From Chitinophagales bacterium (GTDB lineage: Bacteria; Bacteroidota; Bacteroidia; Chitinophagales; JADIYW01): a stretch of 64,000 bases of DNA. Below, piece by piece: positions 9,724-16,407 of the stretch (positions are counted from its first letter, which is position 1; each line of letters begins with the position of its first letter). The notes under the pieces are model-generated. The model worked only from the letters and a program-made list of their open reading frames with translations. It was not told where the DNA came from and did no database searches. Made by a program: the position numbers and the translations under genes. Location of the stretch: assembly GCA_020636545.1 (NCBI GenBank), contig JACJXS010000008.1, positions 186,001-250,000 of the forward strand. Reading direction: 5' to 3'.

Positions 9724-10380
9724 ATGAAAAAATTATTTAACAGATTGGCAATTTTCCTTGCCGTAATCCTTTTTACAGGAGCTTGTTCTAAAGAAAGTAA
9801 TTTAAAACCAACTTTAGAAGACAGAATCTCTCAAGATGTAAACTTGAAAAAAGCGATTGACAATGCAACAGATTTATATACAAGCTTGTCAAGAGAGTAT
9901 GTACAAACAGCTGCACAAAACAGTGAGTTAGAACTTTTAGCAAATAAAATCAATAACAAAACAGCAACGGCTGCTGATTATGCTAGAGTTCAACAAATCG
10001 TTGGAATGCCTTATGATGAGTTCATTGGAAAAGTAAGAAATTTTGCTCTTTCTTTAAATGATTTAGCTAAATCAAATCCTGAATTAGCTAAAATGGATGC
10101 TGCACAAGCTCAAAAAGTTTTAACTAAAGCAATTGATTCAAATCCAGAATTAAGAAGCAGTTTAGGAAAAACTTTAGTTATCAACGGAAAAGCAGAAAAA
10201 TGTCCATTAAGAGATATTTGCAACTTAGCAGTTACATTAACAAAAATGTTTGCTGGTGATGCTATCTGTGCTGCAATCAACGTTACTACAATTCCTGTAG
10301 TTGGTGGTTTATTATGTTCTTTAGTATTGAATTTAGGTGCTGGTTTATTGACTGCAATTTGCAATGCATTGCCTTGCTAA
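9724..10380 (+). CDS. Secreted lipoprotein of unknown function with glycine-rich C-terminus
   Basis: 218 residues. A lipoprotein signal peptide ends at a lipobox-like FTGAC (about residues 18-22), followed by SKESNLKP, so it is probably membrane anchored. The middle (about residues 35-155) is helical and polar. The C-terminal 60 residues contain several cysteines (KCPLRDIC, AGDAICAA, GGLLCSL, ICNALPC) in a hydrophobic, glycine-rich context that could form a membrane hairpin or a disulfide-bonded peptide. It has its own promoter and terminator. I do not recognise the family; the cysteine-rich hydrophobic tail recalls small bacteriocin-like peptides, but that is only a resemblance. Confidence 0.75.
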   Translation: MKKLFNRLAIFLAVILFTGACSKESNLKPTLEDRISQDVNLKKAIDNATDLYTSLSREYVQTAAQNSELELLANKINNKTATAADYARVQQIVGMPYDEFIGKVRNFALSLNDLAKSNPELAKMDAAQAQKVLTKAIDSNPELRSSLGKTLVINGKAEKCPLRDICNLAVTLTKMFAGDAICAAINVTTIPVVGGLLCSLVLNLGAGLLTAICNALPC

Positions 10381-10403
10381 TTTTTTCTAAAACTAAATAT
10401 ATT

Positions 10404-10440
10404 ACAAAGTCTTTTCCTTCTGGAAAAGACTTTGTTTTTT
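10404..10440 (+). terminator. Rho-independent terminator
   Basis: A perfect 14-bp stem (ACAAAGTCTTTTCC, loop TTCT, GGAAAAGACTTTGT) is followed by a T-run. It ends the lipoprotein transcript 24 bp after its stop codon. Confidence 0.9.
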
Positions 10441-10455
10441 TATAGTAAATTATAG

Positions 10456-10463
10456 TAAATTTG
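10456..10463 (+). promoter_or_regulatory. Bacteroidota -7 element (TAAATTTG) for dcd
   Basis: TAAATTTG matches TAnnTTTG and lies 15 bp before the dcd start codon, between the preceding terminator and the gene. No strong -33 TTTG is visible. Confidence 0.5.
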
Positions 10464-10478
10464 TAGCAAAAATTACAC

Positions 10479-11015
10479 ATGATTTTATCAGATATAGAGA
10501 TATTGAAAGAGATTGAAAAAGGTAATATTCTCATAGAACCTTATGATAGAAAATATCTCGGTACTAATTCTTATGATGTACATTTGTCTAAATACTTAGC
10601 TGTTTATGAAGATAAAGAACTCGATGCTAGAAAGCATAATAAGATTAGAGAAATTCTCATTCCAGAAGAGGGTTTTGTCTTGCAACCGGGTACACTTTAT
10701 TTAGGATCAACTTTAGAATATACTGAAACACTTGCACATGTTCCTTTTTTGGAAGGAAAATCCAGTATGGGACGTTTAGGTATTGATATTCATGCCACAG
10801 CAGGAAAAGGAGATGTCGGCTTTTGTAATCATTGGACTTTAGAGATTTCATGTATTCACCCAGTTCGAGTATATGCAGGAATGCCAGTTGGACAATTGAT
10901 TTATTTTTGTGTTCAAGGAGCTATTGAAAATCTATACAATAAAAAATCAAGTGCAAAATACACTCAACGTACATCAAAGCCTATGGAAAGTATGATGTGG
11001 AAGAATAATTTTTAA
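10479..11015 (+). CDS. dcd: dCTP deaminase
   Basis: 178 residues, the usual size. It deaminates dCTP to dUTP in dTMP synthesis; a bifunctional dUTP-forming/dUMP-forming version cannot be excluded. Family motifs are EPYDRKYLGTNSYDVHLS near the N-terminus, the active-site segment EGKSSMGRLGIDIHATAG (about residues 92-109), and the C-terminal YAGMPVGQLIYF. It ends just before the convergent ung gene, which removes uracil from DNA; both genes affect uracil metabolism but face each other. Confidence 0.93.
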   Translation: MILSDIEILKEIEKGNILIEPYDRKYLGTNSYDVHLSKYLAVYEDKELDARKHNKIREILIPEEGFVLQPGTLYLGSTLEYTETLAHVPFLEGKSSMGRLGIDIHATAGKGDVGFCNHWTLEISCIHPVRVYAGMPVGQLIYFCVQGAIENLYNKKSSAKYTQRTSKPMESMMWKNNF

Positions 11016-11032
11016 AGATTGATTGTATAAAC

Positions 11033-11740
11033 TTATCCAAATAAATTTGGTTCAACAGGTAATTGCCAATTGATTTCAGATTTTCCTTGCTGTCTTAAAA
11101 TTTGATTGACCTTTTCAAAATGGTTACAACCAAAGAATCCATTGTGTGCCGAAAAAGGTGAAGGGTGTGCTGCTTTCAAAATATGATGTCTGTTTTCATC
11201 AATTAAACTTGCTTTTTGTTGTGCGAAATTTCCCCAAAGTATAAATATTATACCTTCTCTATTTTGTGATAATTTGGAAATACTAGCATCTGTAAAATGC
11301 TCCCAACCTTTCTTTTGATGAGAAGCTGGTTTATTTTTCTCGACTGTTAATATCGAATTTAACAAAAGTACACCTTGCTTTGCCCAAGTCTCTAAATTTC
11401 CATGGTTTGGAATTTTAAAATTAGGGTAATTATTTTTTATTTCTTTATAGATATTCACTAATGATGGTGGAGGTTTAATACCATATTGCACAGAAAAACA
11501 CAAACCATGTGCTTGTCCAATGCCATGATATGGGTCTTGTCCAATAATAACCACTTTAACGTCATCGAATGGTGTAAAATTATACGCATTAAAAATTTGC
11601 ACAATTTTTGGGAAAAATATACGATTTTCAGCTTTTTCTTGCGCTAAGAAATCTATTAAGTTTTTAAAATAAGATTTTTGAAATTCATCAGCTAATTGTA
11701 ATTTCCAAGTAGCTTCTATCTGTATTTCGGTATTCAACAT
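11033..11740 (-). CDS. ung: Uracil-DNA glycosylase
   Basis: 235 residues, family 1 UDG. It excises uracil from DNA to start base-excision repair. The water-activating motif IGQDPYHG (about residues 65-72), the GVLLLNSILTVE segment, FILWGNFAQQK, and the DNA-intercalation loop HPSPFSAHNGFFG are all intact. The ATG at 11740 is followed by a typical N-terminus. The gene is convergent with dcd and lies next to tRNA-Arg, on the opposite strand. Confidence 0.96.
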   Translation of the reverse strand: MLNTEIQIEATWKLQLADEFQKSYFKNLIDFLAQEKAENRIFFPKIVQIFNAYNFTPFDDVKVVIIGQDPYHGIGQAHGLCFSVQYGIKPPPSLVNIYKEIKNNYPNFKIPNHGNLETWAKQGVLLLNSILTVEKNKPASHQKKGWEHFTDASISKLSQNREGIIFILWGNFAQQKASLIDENRHHILKAAHPSPFSAHNGFFGCNHFEKVNQILRQQGKSEINWQLPVEPNLFG

Positions 11741-11783
11741 AATTTTTTAATAATCAAATGTATAAAATTAACTAAAAACTTAA

Positions 11784-11791
11784 TATCTTTG
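11784..11791 (+). promoter_or_regulatory. Bacteroidota -7 element (TATCTTTG) for tRNA-Arg
   Basis: TATCTTTG matches TAnnTTTG and ends 17 bp before the mature tRNA 5' end, the distance expected for a short tRNA leader. Confidence 0.65.
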
Positions 11792-11808
11792 CAAACCAAA
11801 ACAAGGTA

Positions 11809-11881
11809 GGTCGCGTAGCTCAGGGGATAGAGCAACTGCCTTCTAAGCAGTTGGTCGCACGTTCGAATCGTGCCGCGATCA
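11809..11881 (+). tRNA. tRNA-Arg (anticodon TCT)
   Basis: A 73-nt cloverleaf without an encoded CCA. The acceptor arms GGTCGCG and CGCGATC pair with one G-T wobble. The anticodon stem ACTGC/GCAGT closes the loop CTTCTAA, with anticodon TCT at 11842-11844 reading AGA codons. The T-arm GTTCGAATC is present. Its 3' part (from 11837) is the integration target of the adjacent mobile elements, and the left copy keeps the whole gene intact. Confidence 0.97.
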
Positions 11882-11882
11882 C
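11837..11882 (+). repeat. attL: tRNA 3'-end direct repeat, copy 1 of 3
   Basis: 46 bp from the anticodon stem through the tRNA end are repeated exactly at 49415-49460; the last 37 bp also occur at 59142-59178. This is the classical signature of site-specific integration into a tRNA gene that restores the gene at one end. Confidence 0.93.
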
Positions 11883-11887
11883 AGTAA

Positions 11888-11929
11888 AATAAGGGTTTTG
11901 GCGGAATGCTGAAGCCCTTATTTTTTTTA
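11888..11929 (+). terminator. Replacement terminator for tRNA-Arg carried by element 1
   Basis: AATAAGGGTTTT and AAGCCCTTATT pair around a GGCGGAATGCTG loop, followed by eight Ts. It lies just inside attL and would terminate the tRNA transcript that integration cut off from its chromosomal terminator. A related stem-loop with a near-identical loop sits at the same place in element 2 (49471-49508). Confidence 0.8.
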
Positions 11930-11951
11930 TGTGACCTCAAATGTGACCTTA
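11929..11951 (+). repeat. Tandem ATGTGACCT repeat, left end (candidate integrase arm site)
   Basis: Two copies of ATGTGACCT spaced 12 bp apart lie 47 bp inside attL. The same two-copy array, in the same orientation, occurs at 49281-49303 just upstream of the integrase start. Paired repeats near both ends of a tyrosine-recombinase element fit arm-type or excisionase binding sites. This is an inference. Confidence 0.5.
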
Positions 11952-12051
11952 ATTCGGTTAAATAAGTGAAACTCCACAACAATTAAAGGAAAATAAGTAG
12001 ATGGGTTTAGGGTTGCCGGTTGTCTATCATTAGCAAAGGCGGACTGAGATT

Positions 12052-12246
12052 TTAGTTTAATTGCTTGAAAACAACATCAAACTGTAATCCCATATACTGG
12101 CAAAATTCATCAATAGTAACAACTTGATGTTGCTCTTTATTGAAGTACTCCTTAATCTTCTTAATAAGGTATCTGCCATATCGGTCACTTTTGCCTGTGA
12201 TTATCTGAATGTCTTTCGGATAGATACACAGTCTATTCATTGTCAA
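12052..12246 (-). CDS. Small conserved protein of Bacteroidota mobile elements, unknown function
   Basis: 64 residues, highly charged, with the pattern MNRLCIYPKDIQIITGKSDRYGR followed by a helical segment and TIDEFCQYMGL. Small proteins of this type recur in Bacteroidota genomes, often near integrative elements (from memory). The start could be either of two in-frame ATGs two codons apart. It is the first gene inside the left end of element 1. No catalytic motif is visible; the size and charge would suit a DNA-binding or adaptor role, but that is speculative. Confidence 0.6.
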   Translation of the reverse strand: MTMNRLCIYPKDIQIITGKSDRYGRYLIKKIKEYFNKEQHQVVTIDEFCQYMGLQFDVVFKQLN

Positions 12247-12391
12247 ATATTCAATTTATATGTAAAGGTAATTAATTTTTCACACAGACAAAAGTGTGTT
12301 AGTTGGCATAATTATGCAAAATCGGAAAAGTCGGAAGCACATATTTTACAAGCGTGATAATCGTATCTATATTTGACATATGATTCGAGCG

Positions 12392-12889
12392 ATGAAGGCA
12401 ATATCAATCCTATTAATCTGTGCTTTTGGCATGAAAATGCAGGCAAACGATTCAGCAAGAGTTGTTAAAGTATTGGATGGTGATACTTATGTTTTTAGAA
12501 AAGGGAATAAGGATTTCACCGTTCGGCTTAACAATGTGGATGCTCCTGAGAGTAAACAGCATTATGGGTTTCAGTCTGGATTATATACCAGTCAGACGAT
12601 ACTGGGGAAAGTCGTTAGATATGACAGCACCGGGACGGATGTTTATAAGCGTGTTCTTGCGGATGTGTGGGTGGATAATAAAAGGTTGGATAGCCTGTTG
12701 ATAAGAAACGGATGGGCTTGGCAATATGTACAGTATAGCAATGATTTAGTCTTGAAGAACTGTATGCAGCTCGCGATGGATGAAAAGATAGGATTATGGA
12801 AATGTGGCACTATGGCTGTATGTCCTCCTTCACTATGGCGGAGTTATTCAAAGAAAGACAGAATTAGATTTTGTGACAGATGTAAATAA
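12392..12889 (+). CDS. Secreted thermonuclease-like (SNase domain) protein
   Basis: 165 residues. A signal peptide (MKAISILLICAFGMKMQAND) precedes a staphylococcal-nuclease domain with VLDGDTYVFR, VRLNNVDAPES, DVYKRVLADVWVD and GLWKCG. The catalytic Asp/Arg/Glu positions appear present (D in LDGDT, R in FTVRLNNVD, E in DAPES). An in-frame ATG at 12380 is also possible, but a TATATTTG promoter-like element at 12368-12375 leaves it almost no leader, and the ATG at 12392 gives a cleaner signal peptide. It would degrade DNA or RNA in the periplasm or medium. SNase genes are common cargo on Bacteroidota elements. Confidence 0.85.
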   Translation: MKAISILLICAFGMKMQANDSARVVKVLDGDTYVFRKGNKDFTVRLNNVDAPESKQHYGFQSGLYTSQTILGKVVRYDSTGTDVYKRVLADVWVDNKRLDSLLIRNGWAWQYVQYSNDLVLKNCMQLAMDEKIGLWKCGTMAVCPPSLWRSYSKKDRIRFCDRCK

Positions 12890-12916
12890 TTAATTAAACA
12901 TAAAAATTTTTAAGTT

Positions 12917-13717
12917 ATGGCTAAACAAAAAGGACCTTTGAAGTATGTTGGAACTATCGGTGACATACGACATTTTAAGATTAAGGGTCAAGAGGGATAT
13001 TTCGCCGGCATGGTTGGCGGTCCTACCGATACGCAAGTAAAGACTGCTCCTGAATTTGCAAGGACGCGGGAAAACATGAATGAGTTTGGCGGTTGCGCTA
13101 AGGCGGGTAAATCCGTGCGTGTTGCCTTGTCTGAGGTGCTGAATGGCATGACAGACCCGCAGTGTACAGGTCGTTTGACTTCGATCATGAAGAAAATCAA
13201 TCTGGAGGATGGCACAGAAGCGAGGGGTGTGCGTAAAGTGGAAATCAGTACGCAGCGCACTTACCTGCATGGCTTTGGGTTCGATAAGAATATTTCTTTC
13301 GCCAGCGTGTCATACGTGCCGTATGCGTCCACGCATTCTGTTGACCGACTGACAGGTACCCTGACTACTTATGCGGCAAATCCTGCCAATTCTATCAATG
13401 CGCCTGCAGGTGCTACGCATTTCCGGTTTATCAATGCGTTGGGTGTTGTTTCGGATTTTGCCTTTAACAGTTCTACCGGAACTTATGAGCCAACCAGTCC
13501 GGAATTGAATGAGCTGAGCAATACCACTTTTGGGGCGTATAGTCCGCTTTCAGCTCCGTATGCTGGCGAGGTGTTGGATGTTTTGCTTCCTGCTACCGTC
13601 TTGACTGCGGATGTGTCTGTACTGCATTGTATCGGCATAGAGTTTTTTCAGGAAGTGAACGGGAATTACTACAGATTCTCCTCCGGTAATTGTTTAACGA
13701 TTGATAACGTGTACTAA
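12917..13717 (+). CDS. Conserved Bacteroidota protein of unknown function
   Basis: 266 residues. The N-terminal part (MAKQKGPLKYVGTIGDIRHF, then ARTRENMNEFGGCAKAGK) matches a family I recognise from Bacteroidota genomes and mobile elements but which has no known role. The middle holds a conserved SIMKKI segment, and the C-terminal half (from about residue 120) is beta-rich. There is no signal peptide or TM segment. The gene is clearly more G+C-rich than the chromosome. A 22-codon ORF follows 1 bp after its stop, then a strong terminator. Confidence 0.75.
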   Translation: MAKQKGPLKYVGTIGDIRHFKIKGQEGYFAGMVGGPTDTQVKTAPEFARTRENMNEFGGCAKAGKSVRVALSEVLNGMTDPQCTGRLTSIMKKINLEDGTEARGVRKVEISTQRTYLHGFGFDKNISFASVSYVPYASTHSVDRLTGTLTTYAANPANSINAPAGATHFRFINALGVVSDFAFNSSTGTYEPTSPELNELSNTTFGAYSPLSAPYAGEVLDVLLPATVLTADVSVLHCIGIEFFQEVNGNYYRFSSGNCLTIDNVY

Positions 13718-13718
13718 G

Positions 13719-13787
13719 ATGGTAAAACCTGTAAAAGTACATCGCAGAGCAAAACGTGATGGGCGCAACCCATCGACTGGTGCTTGA
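13719..13787 (+). CDS. Mini-ORF with an HU-like RNPxTG motif
   Basis: ATG at 13719 to TGA at 13787 encodes 22 residues: MVKPVKVHRRAKR, then DGRNPSTGA. The RNPxTG motif is the DNA-intercalating arm signature of HU/IHF proteins, and the basic run before it resembles the preceding HU strand. It begins 1 bp after the stop of the preceding gene and lies ahead of a strong terminator, so it is within a transcript. It could be a real peptide or the remnant of an HU gene. Confidence 0.35.
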   Translation: MVKPVKVHRRAKRDGRNPSTGA

Positions 13788-13805
13788 TTATTGACTACTA
13801 ATTGG

Positions 13806-13838
13806 AATCCCTGCCCGTGTGGCAGGGATTTTTTATTT
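13806..13838 (+). terminator. Rho-independent terminator
   Basis: A perfect 10-bp stem (AATCCCTGCC, loop CGTGT, GGCAGGGATT) is followed by a T-rich run. It ends the rightward unit of the conserved 266-residue gene and the mini-ORF. Confidence 0.88.
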
Positions 13839-13918
13839 ACAGCGTATTTATTTATATAGGCGAATCAGGGGTAAAATAGGTATGCCTTATGTATGGCTCA
13901 TGTATGCCTTACCCATCC

Positions 13919-14341
13919 TTATAAAAAGGACCTTCGGTAAAACATGGCGCGTCGGGTGTCGCGGATGAGTTGGAGGTTTTTCTCATAGAGTGCTTCCAGG
14001 CTATCGAGTTTTTGAAAGAGCTGGATGGACTCTTGCAAGCTTTGCGGGTTTGCAGTGGCTTTAATGAGCGATTTTGCGAGCTGCTGCTGTGCATCGCTGA
14101 TGGTGAGAAATGGAATTACAGAGCCTCGCAGGTGGCTGTGGTAGGCTTTTGCGTGCCATAATCCGAAAGAAAGCCAGTACAGGAGTTCTTTTTCCTGCTC
14201 GGACTGGCAGATGCAGACGAAACAATTCGGGCAGGGAGATTTCAGGGGCTTGCCGCTGTTCATTCCTTTGGATAGGATGAAGAAAAAATGACCTTGATAA
14301 TTTTGGTCTTTGCTGAACGATTTGATTTGTAGTGTACGCAT
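13919..14341 (-). CDS. Conserved mobile-element protein (DUF6943-like), unknown function
   Basis: 140 residues beginning MRTLQIKSFSKDQNYQGHFFF, with a four-cysteine-like cluster CPNCFVCIC (about residues 37-45), LLYWLSFGLWHAK, and a helical C-terminal half rich in leucine. It resembles a family seen near integrases and mobilisation genes in Bacteroidota elements, which I recall as DUF6943. The cysteine cluster could bind metal. Function unknown. It is convergent with the preceding unit, and its upstream side opens into a long non-coding stretch. Confidence 0.6.
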   Translation of the reverse strand: MRTLQIKSFSKDQNYQGHFFFILSKGMNSGKPLKSPCPNCFVCICQSEQEKELLYWLSFGLWHAKAYHSHLRGSVIPFLTISDAQQQLAKSLIKATANPQSLQESIQLFQKLDSLEALYEKNLQLIRDTRRAMFYRRSFL

Positions 14342-14790
14342 AATGAGAGCATTTAAATGATATGCTCCGCTGCGCTCCGCACCCTATCAACCCAAAAGAA
14401 AAGAAGAAAAAAAAACGGCAAAAAAAAAGAAAAAAAGAAAGCCACTTCTTTAGGGGGCGAGGTTGGACTGTCAAGGTTTTTTGAAATAAAAATACTACCT
14501 CATAAGGAATGAGAAGTGGTTGGGGTGGTATGCTGACTGAGGTGGAGATTTTTTTTCAAAAATTCATTTTAACCTTGACAGGACAAAACCGAGCACCCTT
14601 ATCTTTGCTTTCTTTTTTTATTTTTTGGATTGATAGGGTAATTCCCTTATTCCCTATTAAATAGGGTATTTTTTTGATGATTGGCTGATTTGAAATCGGG
14701 ATGGGAGAAGGTGCGATGGTATGGAATTTTCGAGAGGATATTTTTATTGCGGATGGTTTATGGAATACCATCGTACTTTCTCTTTTGCAT

Positions 14791-15246
14791 GCTGAGGGGG
14801 CTGATGGAATGTAGCTTTAGCGGAATGGAAGAAGCGACCGCAAGCATGGGTGATGCTGCCTTTGCAGGATGTTGATTTGCTGAATTGATGCAGAATGATT
14901 TTTTATGGTGGAATGACCGAGCGTGGCAGGGTGTGCAAGGGTGCGGTGGATGCATGTAGGTATGATGATAGGTATTCAGTGGGGCAGATGATTTTTAAAG
15001 GATTTAAGATTTATATGGTTTACGTAATGTGGAATTGAAGAATAGGCTGACAGTTGGCGGGGTGTATAAAATCATCTGCCGCTGAAGACCGGGCAGTATG
15101 ATATTTGCATGCCATCGCACGCTTGCTTTTGGTGCTGAGGGGGCTGATGGAATGGAGATGCGATGGAGTGGAGGGGTCGGGAGCGGATGAAAGTAGCGAC
15201 CGCCCGACACGGAATGCATCGGAATGGAAGAAGCTCCCGCAAGCAT
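14791..15246 (+). repeat. Imperfect direct repeat pair in the non-coding left region
   Basis: GCTGAGGGGGCTGATGGAATG occurs at 14791-14811 and 15134-15154. CGGAATGGAAGAAGC, followed two bases later by CCGCAAGCAT, occurs at 14821-14847 and 15220-15246. Both motifs appear in the same order, so an ancestral block was duplicated and the second copy gained about 55 bp of internal sequence. Confidence 0.8.
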
Positions 15247-15327
15247 ACTTCGGTATATGTAGGCTACGGCATTTTAAACAATAATGTTTCCATTAGCACT
15301 AAGGTATAAATGCCGACTGTGGTGGCG

Positions 15328-15432
15328 GCTATTTAACATAATGGGCTTATGTGACAGCCATTGCCATGCATGATAATGAGGGTGGCATGGCTGTGCGGAG
15401 CGTACACATAAGAGCACATTATGTTTAAGTAG
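15328..15432. repeat. Large imperfect palindrome (REP/MITE-like or attC-like)
   Basis: The arms pair over about 45 nt: AACATAATG at 15335, then GCTTATGTG and AGCCAT-GCCATGC; the complementary GGCATGGCT, CACATAAG and CATTATGTT end at 15425. A smaller inverted pair CGGCATTT/AAATGCCG lies just upstream (15267-15315). The size and mismatched arms recall integron attC sites or palindromic MITEs, but no IntI gene is present here. Confidence 0.65.
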
Positions 15433-15574
15433 CTTCAGACCATTTTCCTGGCGTGTCTTTTTGTTTTAGCGAGGGATGGCTTTTTGCTTTTTTTCTTTTA
15501 GGCAAAGGATTAGATGCTGAAACAAGTTCAGCATGACGATTAGCTGTAACAAGTTCAGCATGACGTGCTGCTGG

Positions 15575-15695
15575 GAAAAAAGCAATGTGCCATAACGAGC
15601 GGGGCACAAAAAGCATGACAGGAAAATGGGCTGCGACACCACAGATGCAGTATTTGATTTGGCTTTAGCTTGGCATACTGCATAAGCCTACATTA
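15575..15695. repeat. Diverged repeat shared with element 2, copy 1
   Basis: It starts AAAAAAGCAATGTG and contains CACAAAAAG-ATGAC and TAAGCCTACA, in the same order and spacing range as 49580-49710. The similarity is patchy and non-coding, and suggests a common noncoding ancestor or repeat family. Confidence 0.55.
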
Positions 15696-15871
15696 TAAGA
15701 AGTGGGAAATAAATGGACGGATTTATAAGCTATACTATTACTGTAATATAATTCAGTATTTTCCAATAGTAGCATGGAATTTGAATATGATAGTAAATTA
15801 ATATTTTCATTAAGAATTTTATTCATCTACACCAATATCTAAAATATAAAAAACATAAATAATACTAATAA

Positions 15872-16225
15872 ATGAAATCAAAAACAAAATTCGCTACCTT
15901 TTTTCTGTTTGCATTACTGGCATTGACGCTAAGCAGCTGTAAAAAATGTAAAAACGAGCAACCTGCCGCCCGAATTATCAATAATGGAACAAAAACTGCA
16001 AGTGTCCAGATTCAAACTTCTAATGGTAATACAGTAAATATTAATAATGTTGATCCAGGTACTTCATCTTCTTACAGTAATTACGCTGCCGGTCAAGTTA
16101 AATTTACCCTTAAAATTAGCGGTGTAGACTATGAAGAAACCGTTCTACTAAGTAATTGTTTCTACTATGATATTGCAATTGACAGCAATAATAATATAAC
16201 TACGGTTGCAATTGACAGGAATTAG
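15872..16225 (+). CDS. Small lipoprotein of unknown function
   Basis: 117 residues. An N-terminal signal ends in a lipobox (LTLSSC, Cys at about residue 23), followed by KKCKNEQ. The mature part is a short beta-rich domain with repeated N/T/V strands (TKTASVQIQTSNGNTVNI, VKFTLKISGVDYEE). It might form a small beta-sandwich. I do not recognise it. It is the last rightward gene before the leftward metal-resistance block, and is convergent with copA. Confidence 0.7.
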   Translation: MKSKTKFATFFLFALLALTLSSCKKCKNEQPAARIINNGTKTASVQIQTSNGNTVNINNVDPGTSSSYSNYAAGQVKFTLKISGVDYEETVLLSNCFYYDIAIDSNNNITTVAIDRN

Positions 16226-16407
16226 CAGGCTTATTTAGTTTCAACAGCCCCGACTTAAATGATTCACTTCTTCATGTTAGTGGCATACCAGGTTATAGCT
16301 TCCACTATTTACAGCATTCTTTTTTACGGATAAAAACAGCTTTGAAAATCTTTTTCAATATGCTTAACAGCCTTTTACTTATTCTAATTAATGTTTGTTT
16401 CATGCCA

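Larger units (their letters stand above)
14345..15871. other. 1.5-kb non-coding, repeat-rich region of element 1
   Basis: I see no convincing gene here. The stretch has an A/purine-rich run (14390-14450) and two copies of GCTGAGGGGGCTGATGGAATG (14791-14811, 15134-15154). There are also two copies of CGGAATGGAAGAAGC plus a shared CCGCAAGCAT (14821-14847, 15220-15246), a large imperfect palindrome (15328-15432), two AACAAGTTCAGCATGACG copies near 15520-15565, and a segment related to element 2 (15575-15695). It could hold an oriT, a structured RNA or decayed repeats. Confidence 0.6.

Noticed and set aside
11734..11982. 82-codon minus-strand ORF overlapping tRNA-Arg
   Set aside because: It runs antisense through a well-formed tRNA and the terminator; it has no domain.
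14681..14875. 64-codon plus-strand ORF in the non-coding left region
   Set aside because: Composition follows the repeat array and the frame is not supported by any motif or start signal.
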